From positions 1 to 32,259 of the forward strand of contig DGSC01000053.1 of NCBI GenBank assembly GCA_002391275.1: DNA of 32,259 nt, in the 5' to 3' direction. The notes under the pieces were generated by a model, which saw only the letters and a list, made by a program, of their open reading frames with translations, ran no database searches and was not told the origin of the DNA. A program made the position numbers and the translations under genes. Position 1 is the first letter of the stretch. Every line of letters starts with the position of its first letter. Shown here in pieces: positions 14,790 to 22,171 of this stretch. This DNA comes from Prevotellaceae bacterium UBA4372. GTDB lineage: Bacteria; Bacteroidota; Bacteroidia; Bacteroidales; Bacteroidaceae.

Positions 14790-15878
14790 ATGGACCAAAA
14801 ACTACTTTCCATTGTCGACCAGTTCGCCATTCGCGGAATGGTCGCAGAAATCAAACCACTTGGTGAAGGTCTGATCAACGACACTTTACTCGTAAAGACT
14901 GCTCAGACCGAAGCCCCCAACTACGTGCTCCAGCGCGTCAACACCAATGTCTTCCCCGATGTCGATATGCTGATGAACAACATTCGCGCCGTCACGGGCC
15001 ATATACGTCAGAAGCTGGAGGCACGCGGCGAAGACGACATCGACCGCAAGGTGCTCACCTTCGTGCCGCTGAAGTCCGACCCTGCCAAGCTTTACACTAC
15101 CGTCGACGGCGAGCCTTGGCGACTGATGGTGTTCATCAACGATGCCGTGACCAAGCAAGCTGTCAACCCTGAATCCAGCGAAGCCGCAGGCGAAGCTTTC
15201 GGCGACTTTCAGGCCATGCTGGCCGACATTCCCGTACCGCTTGGCGAGACCATCAAGGATTTCCATAATATGGAGTTCCGCCTCCAACAGCTGAAAGAAG
15301 TTATTGCCAAGGATCCCGCAGGCCGGGTAGCTTCCGTGCAACCTATCATCGACGAACTGCTCTCGTATGCCGACGAGATGACCATCGCCGAGCGCCTCGG
15401 ACGCGAGGGTAAGTTGCCCAAACGTATATGCCACTGCGACACGAAGGTCAACAATATGATGTTCGACAAGCAGGATCGTGTGCTCTGTGTCATCGACCTC
15501 GACACCGTCATGCCCAACTTCATCTTCTCCGACTACGGCGACTTCCTGCGCACAGCAGCCAACTTCACGGCCGAGGACGACCCAGACCTCTCGAAGGTTG
15601 GCTTCAACATGGAGATCTTCAAGGCCTTCACACGTGGCTACCTCCGCTCGGCCAAGAGCTTCCTCACGCCGCTGGAGAAGGAGATGCTGCCCTATGCCGC
15701 CACCCTCTTCCCCTACATGCAGGCCGTGCGCTTCCTCTGGGACTACCTCTCAGGCGACAAATACTGGAAGTGCAAGTACCCCGAGCACAACCTCGATCGC
15801 GTGCGCAACCAGCTCACCCTCTTCCGCAGCGCCTATGCCCTGAAACCCGAGATGGCCGCCTTCATTGCGCGACAATGA
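14790..15878 (+). CDS. APH-fold kinase, probably acting on a sugar or small metabolite
   Basis: A 362-residue cytosolic kinase of the aminoglycoside phosphotransferase / choline kinase fold. The catalytic loop is H215-C-D217-TKVNN222 and the metal-binding motif is I-D236-L-D238. The N-terminus GEGLINDTLLVKT forms the nucleotide loop, and QRVN follows the expected lysine/arginine strand. Relatives of this length in gut bacteria include N-acetylhexosamine 1-kinase (NahK), which would fit near glmM, but I cannot tell it from other sugar kinases by eye. Resistance to aminoglycosides is unlikely: the size, codon use and setting are those of a housekeeping gene. Start ATG 14790 is preceded by an A-rich leader. 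Confidence 0.75.
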   Translation: MDQKLLSIVDQFAIRGMVAEIKPLGEGLINDTLLVKTAQTEAPNYVLQRVNTNVFPDVDMLMNNIRAVTGHIRQKLEARGEDDIDRKVLTFVPLKSDPAKLYTTVDGEPWRLMVFINDAVTKQAVNPESSEAAGEAFGDFQAMLADIPVPLGETIKDFHNMEFRLQQLKEVIAKDPAGRVASVQPIIDELLSYADEMTIAERLGREGKLPKRICHCDTKVNNMMFDKQDRVLCVIDLDTVMPNFIFSDYGDFLRTAANFTAEDDPDLSKVGFNMEIFKAFTRGYLRSAKSFLTPLEKEMLPYAATLFPYMQAVRFLWDYLSGDKYWKCKYPEHNLDRVRNQLTLFRSAYALKPEMAAFIARQ

Positions 15879-15911
15879 TTTTTTATCTGGTTGGTCGCAT
15901 CATTCAACCCG

Positions 15912-16032
15912 CTTAGGTGCATCGGCCGATTCTCTTAGGCGCATCAGCCAATTCTCTTAGGTGCATTGGCCAATTCTCTTAGGTGCATCGGCCGATTCTC
16001 TTAGGTGCATCAGCCAATTCTCTTAGGCGCAT
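15912..16032. repeat. Array of five and a half 22-bp direct repeats
   Basis: Units start at 15912, 15934, 15956, 15978, 16000 and 16022 (last one half). Each begins CTTAGG(T/C)GCAT and ends ATTCT. Units 1, 3 and 4 carry a perfect palindrome at the centre (ATCGGCCGAT or TTGGCCAA); units 2 and 5 carry CAGCCA there. The units are adjacent with no spacers. The array lies in the 3' untranslated part of the kinase message, just before its terminator. Confidence 0.95.
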
Positions 16033-16040
16033 AAAAAACG

Positions 16041-16085
16041 AACCCTCAGGCACACTGAAAAGTGCACCTGAGGGTTTGTTGTTTC
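16041..16085 (+). terminator. Terminator of the secreted protein-kinase pair
   Basis: AACCCTCAGG (16041-16050) pairs perfectly with CCTGAGGGTT (16067-16076). After a two-base mismatch, an inner four-pair stem (CACT/AGTG) closes a GAAA tetraloop. TTTGTTGTTTCTT follows. Confidence 0.85.
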
Positions 16086-16168
16086 TTCTATTGAAGAATA
16101 CTTTGCACGGCCTGCATAAGCAAAACGCCCAAATCAAGCTATAAACCACGAAAAAAGAGAACATTTCT

Positions 16169-16199
16169 TTTGTTTAATCGTTAAAAACATCTATTTTTG
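16169..16199 (+). promoter_or_regulatory. Promoter of the frdCAB operon
   Basis: TTTG at 16169-16172 and TATTTTTG at 16192-16199 are separated by exactly 19 bases, matching the Bacteroidota sigma-70 type promoter. Transcription would begin near 16203, leaving a leader of about 85 bases that contains the inverted pair CTTAAG (16206-16211) and CTTAAG (16225-16230). Confidence 0.75.
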
Positions 16200-16286
16200 C
16201 AGCACCTTAAGCTCGTTGTACTGTCTTAAGACCGTATTTATTAACTAAAATTATATCATTTTCAAAACTATTATTTTTTATCATTT

Positions 16287-16955
16287 ATGTGGTTAATTGA
16301 CTCATCAATCGGAAGAAAAGTAGTCATGTCCGTGACAGGCTTGGCCTTGATTCTCTTCCTGACGTTCCATGCATGCATGAACGTCGTAGCTCTGTTCAGC
16401 CCAGAAGGCTACAACATGATCTGCGAATTCCTCGGCGCCAATTGGTATGCCGTGGTCGCTACCATTGGCTTGGCAGCCTTGATGGTTCTGCACTTTGTGT
16501 TTGCCATCATCCTGACCATTCAGAACAAAAAGGCTCGTGGCACCGACAGCTATGCCGTGACCAACAAGCCTGAAAAGGTGGAGTGGTACAGCCAGAACAT
16601 GTTCCTGCTCGGCTGCATCGTCGTGTTAGGTCTCTGCCTGCACCTCTACAATTTCTGGTACAACATGATGTGGAGCGAGCTCATGGGCAACGCTTACACA
16701 CAGTTGCCTTCGCCCAGCGACGGCTATGCTTGGATTGAGCAGACCTTCGCCCAGCCCGTCTTCGTAGTGCTTTATGTTATCTGGCTTTGTGCCATCTGGC
16801 TGCACATCAACCACGGTTTCTGGAGCGCTATCCAAACTTTGGGTTGGAGCGGCAAGATATGGCTCAATCGTTGGCAATGCATAGGTTTCTGGTGGTCCAC
16901 CATCGTCATCCTGATGTTCTTCGCCGTCCTCGTAAAGTTTGCGTTCTTTGCTTAA
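16287..16955 (+). CDS. frdC: Fumarate reductase / succinate dehydrogenase cytochrome b subunit
   Basis: Membrane anchor that carries electrons between the quinone pool and FrdAB. Five hydrophobic helices are visible over 222 residues. Histidines that fit heme ligands lie in the helices: H28 (TFHACMNVV), H69 (VLHFVFA), H119 (CLHLYNFW) and H173/H176 (WLHINHGFW). This is the diheme single-subunit anchor found in Bacteroidota and Wolinella. In Bacteroidales the complex normally works as a fumarate reductase making succinate. It is followed 28 bases later by frdA. Codon use here is the left-half type rich in GCC, CTC, CTG and GGC. Confidence 0.95.
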   Translation: MWLIDSSIGRKVVMSVTGLALILFLTFHACMNVVALFSPEGYNMICEFLGANWYAVVATIGLAALMVLHFVFAIILTIQNKKARGTDSYAVTNKPEKVEWYSQNMFLLGCIVVLGLCLHLYNFWYNMMWSELMGNAYTQLPSPSDGYAWIEQTFAQPVFVVLYVIWLCAIWLHINHGFWSAIQTLGWSGKIWLNRWQCIGFWWSTIVILMFFAVLVKFAFFA

Positions 16956-16983
16956 CACAAAACCTTTAAAACATCATACAACT

Positions 16984-18939
16984 ATGTCAGAAAAAGTAAA
17001 GAAAATAGATTCCAAGATACCCGAGGGACCCGTTGCTGAGAAATGGACCAACTACAAGGCACATCAGCGCTTGGTGAACCCGAAGAACAAACTGAAGCTC
17101 GACGTTATCGTCGTAGGTACGGGTCTGGCTGGTGCCAGCGCCGCTGCCTCGCTTGGCGAGATGGGCTTCAACGTGCTCAACTTCTGCATTCAGGACAGCC
17201 CCCGCCGCGCTCACTCCATCGCTGCTCAGGGTGGTATCAATGCAGCCAAGAACTATCAGAACGACGGCGACTCAGTATACCGTCTATTCTACGATACAAT
17301 CAAGGGTGGTGACTACCGTGCACGTGAGGCAAACGTTTACCGTCTTGCTGAAGTGTCTAACAGCATCATCGACCAGTGTGTAGCTCAGGGCGTTCCATTC
17401 GCTCGTGAGTACGGCGGTCTTCTAGACAACCGTTCATTCGGTGGAGCTCAGGTGTCTCGTACATTCTACGCTAAGGGTCAGACAGGACAGCAGCTTCTAC
17501 TTGGTGCATACTCAGCACTTAGCCGTCAGGTCAACAAGGGTACAGTTAAGCTTTACACTCGTTATGAGATGCTTGACGTCGTTATCATTGAGGGTCGTGC
17601 TCGTGGTATCATCGCACGTAATCTTGTTACAGGTAAGATCGAGCGTTTCTTCGGTCACGCAGTAGTAATCGGTACTGGTGGATACGGAAACACTTACTTC
17701 CTTTCTACTAACGCTATGGGATCTAACGGTTCTGCAGCTATGCAGATCTACCGTAAGGGAGCTTACTTCGCTAACCCATGCTACGCTCAGATTCACCCAA
17801 CTTGTATTCCAGTTCACGGAGACATCCAGTCTAAGTTGACATTGATGTCTGAGTCTCTTCGTAACGATGGCCGTATCTGGGTTCCTAAGAAGCTTGAGGA
17901 CGCAAAGGCTATCCAGGAGGGAAGAAAGACAGCTAACGATATTCCTGATGAGGACCGCGATTTCTACTTGGAGCGTCGTTACCCAGCATTCGGTAACCTA
18001 GTGCCACGTGACGTTGCTTCACGTGCAGCTAAGGAGCGTTGCGACAAAGGATTCGGAGTAAACAACACAGGTCTTGCTGTATTCCTTGACTTCAAGTACG
18101 CTATCCAACGTCTAGGTAAGGACGTAGTTGCTCAGAAATATGGCAACTTGTTCCAGATGTATGAGAAGATCACAGACGAGAATCCATACGAGGTTCCAAT
18201 GAAGATATTCCCTGCTATCCACTACACAATGGGTGGTATCTGGGTTGACTACGAGTTGATGACATCTATCCCAGGTTTGTTCGCAATCGGTGAGGCAAAC
18301 TTCTCAGACCACGGTGCTAACCGTCTTGGTGCGTCAGCATTGATGCAGGGTCTTGCAGATGGTTACTTCGTATTGCCATACACAATCCAGAACTACTTGG
18401 CAGATCAGATCCAGGTGCCAAGAATGAGCACAGACCTTCCTGAGTTCGTAGAGGCAGAGAAGGGTGTTCAGGACAAGATCAACAAGTTGATGAGCATTCA
18501 GGGTTCTGAGAGTGTTGACTCAATCCACAAGAGACTAGGTCACATTATGTGGGAGTACGTAGGTATGGGCCGTACTAAGGAAGGTCTTGAGACAGCTATG
18601 AAGAAGCTTAAGGAGCTTAAGAAAGAGTTCTGGAGCAACGTCTACATCCCAGGTGAGGCCAACACACTAAACACAGAGTTGGAGAAGGCTTTGAGATTGT
18701 CTGACTTCTTGGAGATCGGCTACTTGATGGCTATCGATGGTTACAACAGAAATGAGTCTTGTGGTGGTCACTTCCGTGAGGAGTACCAGACAGAGGAGGG
18801 TGAAGCTCTTCGTCAGGATGACCAGTACTCATATGTTGCTTGCTGGAAGTACACAGGTGAGAACTCAGATCCTGAACTTTTGAAGGAGCCACTTGACTAC
18901 GAGGAGACAGAGCGTAAGACTCGTAACTACAAGAACTAA
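16984..18939 (+). CDS. frdA: Fumarate reductase / succinate dehydrogenase flavoprotein subunit
   Basis: Catalytic subunit, 651 residues, with covalent FAD. The dinucleotide motif is VVGTGLAGASAAASLG (43-58); FAD would attach to H77 in RRAHSIAAQGG. Substrate-side motifs include HPTCIPVHG and FSDHGANRLGASALMQG. Start ATG 16984 was chosen because an in-frame ATG at 16939 lies inside frdC and the protein from 16984 begins as expected (MSEKVKKIDSKIPEG). Codon choice changes abruptly near codon 96-97 (17269-17274): before it, GCC, GGC, CTC, CCC; after it, TCA, CTA, GCA, GGT, GGA, ACA. The protein reads as a single intact family member across the change, so the join, natural or artificial, is in frame and at a homologous point. 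Confidence 0.95.
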   Translation: MSEKVKKIDSKIPEGPVAEKWTNYKAHQRLVNPKNKLKLDVIVVGTGLAGASAAASLGEMGFNVLNFCIQDSPRRAHSIAAQGGINAAKNYQNDGDSVYRLFYDTIKGGDYRAREANVYRLAEVSNSIIDQCVAQGVPFAREYGGLLDNRSFGGAQVSRTFYAKGQTGQQLLLGAYSALSRQVNKGTVKLYTRYEMLDVVIIEGRARGIIARNLVTGKIERFFGHAVVIGTGGYGNTYFLSTNAMGSNGSAAMQIYRKGAYFANPCYAQIHPTCIPVHGDIQSKLTLMSESLRNDGRIWVPKKLEDAKAIQEGRKTANDIPDEDRDFYLERRYPAFGNLVPRDVASRAAKERCDKGFGVNNTGLAVFLDFKYAIQRLGKDVVAQKYGNLFQMYEKITDENPYEVPMKIFPAIHYTMGGIWVDYELMTSIPGLFAIGEANFSDHGANRLGASALMQGLADGYFVLPYTIQNYLADQIQVPRMSTDLPEFVEAEKGVQDKINKLMSIQGSESVDSIHKRLGHIMWEYVGMGRTKEGLETAMKKLKELKKEFWSNVYIPGEANTLNTELEKALRLSDFLEIGYLMAIDGYNRNESCGGHFREEYQTEEGEALRQDDQYSYVACWKYTGENSDPELLKEPLDYEETERKTRNYKN

Positions 18940-18969
18940 TTTCTAGTAAACTTGAAAATTCTGACAAAA

Positions 18970-19731
18970 ATGGGAAAAGAAAAAGAATTAAATATAACAC
19001 TTAAGGTATGGCGTCAGAGAGGTCCTCAGGAGAAGGGTGCTTTCGAGACATACCAGTTGGAAGGAATTTCTACAGAAAGCTCATTCCTAGAGATGCTTGA
19101 CGTTCTTAACGAGAAGTTGGTTAAGGAAAGAAAAGAGCCTGTAGTGTTCGACCACGACTGTCGTGAGGGTATTTGTGGTATGTGTTCATTGTATATCAAC
19201 GGACATCCACACGGAAAAGACCAGGAGGTTACAACATGTCAGCTACACATGCGCCGTTTCAACGATGGTGACACTATCACAATCGAGCCTTGGCGTTCAG
19301 CTGCATTCCCAGTAATCCGCGACTTGATGGTAGACCGTTCAGCTTTCGACAAGATCATGCAGGCTGGTGGTTACACTTCAGTTAACACAGGTGGTATTCC
19401 AGACGCTAACGCAATTCCTATTCCAAAGCCAGTCGCTGACGAGGCAATGGATGCAGCATCATGTATCGGATGTGGAGCTTGTGTAGCAGCTTGTAAGAAC
19501 GGATCAGCTATGTTGTTCGTTTCAGCAAAGGTATCTCAGTTGGCTCTTCTTCCTCAGGGTAAGGTAGAGGCTGCAAAGAGAGTAAAGGCTATGATCGCAA
19601 AGATGGACGAGCTTGGCTTCGGTAACTGTACTAACACACGTGCATGTGAGGCAGAGTGTCCAAAGGCAGTGTCGATCAGCAACATCGCTCGTTTGAACCG
19701 TGAGTTCATCTGCGCTAAGTTGAAAGACTAA
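18970..19731 (+). CDS. frdB: Fumarate reductase / succinate dehydrogenase iron-sulfur subunit
   Basis: A 253-residue electron-transfer subunit between FAD and the heme anchor. The [2Fe-2S] ligands are C64, C69, C72 and C90 (DHDCREGICGMC and TTCQLHM). The [4Fe-4S] set is C165-IG-C168-GA-C171 with C175, and the remaining cysteines C220, C226 and C230 (ACEAECPKAVS) serve the third cluster. ATG 18970 gives MGKEKELNITLKVWRQ; an earlier in-frame TTG at 18952 adds six unlikely residues. It starts 30 bases after frdA and is followed by a terminator, closing the operon. Confidence 0.96.
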   Translation: MGKEKELNITLKVWRQRGPQEKGAFETYQLEGISTESSFLEMLDVLNEKLVKERKEPVVFDHDCREGICGMCSLYINGHPHGKDQEVTTCQLHMRRFNDGDTITIEPWRSAAFPVIRDLMVDRSAFDKIMQAGGYTSVNTGGIPDANAIPIPKPVADEAMDAASCIGCGACVAACKNGSAMLFVSAKVSQLALLPQGKVEAAKRVKAMIAKMDELGFGNCTNTRACEAECPKAVSISNIARLNREFICAKLKD

Positions 19732-19752
19732 TATGGTCTGATGACATAAAGA

Positions 19753-19785
19753 GAGGATAGGCGTAATCACGTCTATCCTCTTTTT
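19753..19785 (+). terminator. Terminator of frdCAB
   Basis: GAGGATAGGCGT pairs with ACGTCTATCCTC (one wobble) around an AATC loop, then TTTTT. It lies about 20 bases past the frdB stop. Confidence 0.9.
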
Positions 19786-19849
19786 GATTAAATACCAATA
19801 TTGAAAAAAGACACAAAAGGCATCCCCATACATATAATGAATAAACGAC

Positions 19850-20734
19850 ATGGATAACAAGACAAAATATAAAGTAATAGAGGCAAAACTTAACGGAGAG
19901 CTATCGTTTGACAACGGAGGAGATTTCATAGCCGACCTGTTCAGCGAAGACTTGGCAGGAATCGGATATGATTCGTTTGAAAATGCTGGAGACGTATTGA
20001 AATGCTACGTCGCAGAAAATCTCTTTTCTGAGGCCAAACTGAAAGAAGTGATTGAAGGTTCCGAGCTATATACAAATATCATATATAAAATAGAAGATCT
20101 GGAAGACAAAGACTGGAATGAAGAATGGGAAAAAAACTATTTCCAGCCGATTGTAGTGGCAGACCAAGTAGTGGTGTGCAGTGAATTTCACAAGAACGTG
20201 CCAGAAAGCAAATACAAAATCATCATAAATCCGAGAATGGCATTCGGGACAGGGCATCACCAGACAACAGGGCTGATGATGAAGAATATGCTTGACTGTG
20301 ATTTTAAGGGGAAGACGGTGATGGACATGGGCTGCGGCACAGCAATACTGTCAATCTTGGCAGCATATTTAGGTGCAGAAAAAGTAGACGCAGTTGATAT
20401 AGACGTTTGGGCATACGAGAACTCCATCGACAATTTGGTAGTCAACAAAGTGGAGGACAAGATACACGTGCGCCAAGGAGACGCAGCGACGGTGGAAGGT
20501 TTGAATTCCGTCTACGACATATTTTTGGCGAACATCAACCGCAACATTTTGCTCAACGACATACCGAGATACGCAAATTCAATTAAAGAAAACGGAAAAT
20601 TAATTCTAAGCGGATTTTACAAGGAAGACATACCGGCAATCGAAGAAGTTGCTAAAAAACATAATTTTAGCTTGCAAACTGTCAAAGAAAAAGACAATTG
20701 GGTGTCAATTTGCATGAATAAGCAAAAGTGTTAG
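19850..20734 (+). CDS. prmA: Ribosomal protein L11 methyltransferase
   Basis: SAM-dependent enzyme that trimethylates ribosomal protein L11. Signatures are NPRMAFGTGHHQTT (127-140), the SAM loop MDMGCGTAILSI (158-169) and the ANIN motif at 227-230 that positions the target amine. The N-terminal 95 residues form the L11-recognition part. Length, 294, is normal. Codon use is more AT-rich and less biased than in frdAB, as expected for a weakly expressed gene of the same right-hand genome. No clear promoter is visible between the frdB terminator and the ATG. Confidence 0.95.
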   Translation: MDNKTKYKVIEAKLNGELSFDNGGDFIADLFSEDLAGIGYDSFENAGDVLKCYVAENLFSEAKLKEVIEGSELYTNIIYKIEDLEDKDWNEEWEKNYFQPIVVADQVVVCSEFHKNVPESKYKIIINPRMAFGTGHHQTTGLMMKNMLDCDFKGKTVMDMGCGTAILSILAAYLGAEKVDAVDIDVWAYENSIDNLVVNKVEDKIHVRQGDAATVEGLNSVYDIFLANINRNILLNDIPRYANSIKENGKLILSGFYKEDIPAIEEVAKKHNFSLQTVKEKDNWVSICMNKQKC

Positions 20735-20754
20735 TAAAATAATAGGCAATAAAG

Positions 20755-20784
20755 TTGTTTTCCTTAAAAAAAAATATACTTTTG
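20755..20784 (+). promoter_or_regulatory. Promoter of the DUF2795 gene and T9SS cluster
   Basis: TTG at 20755-20757 and TACTTTTG at 20777-20784 are 19 bases apart, fitting the Bacteroidota promoter. A hairpin CTCTC-TAAAAG-GAGAG (20789-20804) begins right where transcription should start, so the message would open with a stem-loop. Confidence 0.7.
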
Positions 20785-20839
20785 CAATCTCTCTAAAAGG
20801 AGAGTGTGTAAAGTTGTTTAATTCTTAACAAAAACGCTT

Positions 20840-21061
20840 ATGTATTGGACATTAGAGTTGGCGACAAAATTGGAAGATGCTCCATGGCCTGCATCAAAGG
20901 ATGAATTGATTGACTACGCATCTAGATCAGGAGCTCCATTGGAGGTTATCGAGAACTTGGAAGAGTTGGAAGACGAAGGCGAAATATACGAATGTATAGA
21001 GGATATTTGGCCAGATTACCCAAGCAATGAAGATTTCTTTTTCAATGAAGAGGAGTACTAA
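20840..21061 (+). CDS. DUF2795-type small acidic protein
   Basis: A 73-residue, very acidic protein with the pattern ASKDELIDYASRSGAP followed by EVIENLEELEDEGEIYECIEDIWPDYP and an FFFNEEEY tail. This matches small Bacteroidota proteins labelled DUF2795, whose function is not established. The single domain fills the whole protein. It is the first gene after a strong promoter and lies about 100 bases before the PorP/SprF gene, so it may be co-transcribed with the secretion cluster; that does not show it takes part in secretion. Confidence 0.85.
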   Translation: MYWTLELATKLEDAPWPASKDELIDYASRSGAPLEVIENLEELEDEGEIYECIEDIWPDYPSNEDFFFNEEEY

Positions 21062-21164
21062 CTGGTCGCGGCAAAAATCAAAAAGAGAATTTTTTTTGAA
21101 TTTTTACGTTGATTTTTTTTGTCAGTTACGGCAAAAAAAACTAATATTGCTCTTAAATTCCGTT

Positions 21165-22133
21165 TTGAACGGGTCAAAAAGGGTGTTGATTTTGCTTATA
21201 TCGCTATTTTTCAGCGATATAATTGCGTACTCGCAATTCAACAGCCTTGATATGTTGAGTGCAGTTTTGGATTGGGAACGAGCTAATCCATCGTTAGTGG
21301 CAAGCAACAAGAGAACGAACGTGTTGGGAGAGTTTCAATCCCAATGGGTAGGATTTGAAGGTCATCCTCAAGATGTATTTTTCAGTTTCAATTCTCATCT
21401 GCCATGTCAACGAGATCAAGCTGTCGGAGTGGTCTTCTCTGTTCAATCAGAGAGTTTCTGGAAATTCCAAAGATTTGGTTTGGAATATGCTCATCGAATA
21501 GAAACAAAGACAGGCAACCTGTCATTCGGTTTGGATGTAGGATTCGCGGATTTTAGTTTTGATTACGATAAAGCTTCTTCAGGACTTGGAGGAGAAGACA
21601 ATTACCACAAGCTGCAAGATCCGTTACTAAGCAAACAAGGAGCAAGCGAAGAGCAGAACGACATTGTTTTCGACCTAAATTTCGGAGTCGGGGCAAAAAT
21701 AAACAAGCTCGATGTTGGTGTGTCAGTATTTCATCTGAACGCCGGCAAAGCAGAAATAGTAGAGGGAAAGCAATTCGCATTGGAGCCGACGATGCTTGTG
21801 TATGGAGAATACAAGTTGAAGACGAGAAGCAAAATGTTTTTGTACAGACCATCACTGATGGTTCGAACAGATTTTTCTTCGATGCAGGTAGGAATGAACA
21901 ACGTCTGCACATACAAAGAGAAATTCACGTTCGCATTAAACTCATGGTTTTGGAGTTCGATGGCATTTGCATTTAGCTTTGAAGTCATATCTGGAATGCA
22001 GATTGGATACGGATATGTGTTACCATTAAATAAAATGATAAGGTCTGGTGGTTCACATGACGTAGTAGTTAGATACTCGTTTGATTTGAATTTTTCAAAG
22101 AAAGACAAGTACAAGAGTGAAAGAATTTTGTAA
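21165..22133 (+). CDS. porP: PorP/SprF family outer-membrane protein of type IX secretion
   Basis: About 322 residues, signal peptide then a beta-barrel. Family marks include YSQFNSLDMLSAVLDWERANPSLVAS at the mature N-terminus (the usual place of the Q-Y-x-x-P-x-x-x-NPA-like segment), alternating beta strands throughout, and a C-terminal strand VVVRYSFDLNF. Members bind the T9SS machinery and help anchor secreted surface proteins. The start is uncertain. The frame is open back to an ATG at 21027, inside the previous gene, but that gives a basic, non-signal N-terminus. TTG at 21165 gives (M)NGSKRVLILLISLFF, a proper signal peptide, so I prefer it. The mature N-terminus is less typical than in most SprF proteins, so divergence is possible. 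gldK follows 38 bases later. Confidence 0.75.
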   Translation: MNGSKRVLILLISLFFSDIIAYSQFNSLDMLSAVLDWERANPSLVASNKRTNVLGEFQSQWVGFEGHPQDVFFSFNSHLPCQRDQAVGVVFSVQSESFWKFQRFGLEYAHRIETKTGNLSFGLDVGFADFSFDYDKASSGLGGEDNYHKLQDPLLSKQGASEEQNDIVFDLNFGVGAKINKLDVGVSVFHLNAGKAEIVEGKQFALEPTMLVYGEYKLKTRSKMFLYRPSLMVRTDFSSMQVGMNNVCTYKEKFTFALNSWFWSSMAFAFSFEVISGMQIGYGYVLPLNKMIRSGGSHDVVVRYSFDLNFSKKDKYKSERIL

Positions 22134-22171
22134 AACAATAAATTTGAAATAAAATTAGTAATTCAAATATC

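Noticed and set aside
14790..15878. Aminoglycoside resistance gene
   Set aside because: The APH fold is shared with many metabolic kinases; there is no mobile element nearby and codon use matches the neighbours.
15428..15916. Overlapping plus-strand frames within the kinase gene
   Set aside because: Low-complexity Arg/Pro/His/Leu-rich or Ser/Thr-rich products typical of out-of-frame reading of GC-rich DNA.
15912..16032. CRISPR array
   Set aside because: The 22-bp units are directly adjacent with no unique spacers, and there are no cas genes in the window.
16939..16983. Upstream ATG for frdA
   Set aside because: It overlaps the end of frdC and adds 15 residues not expected in the family.
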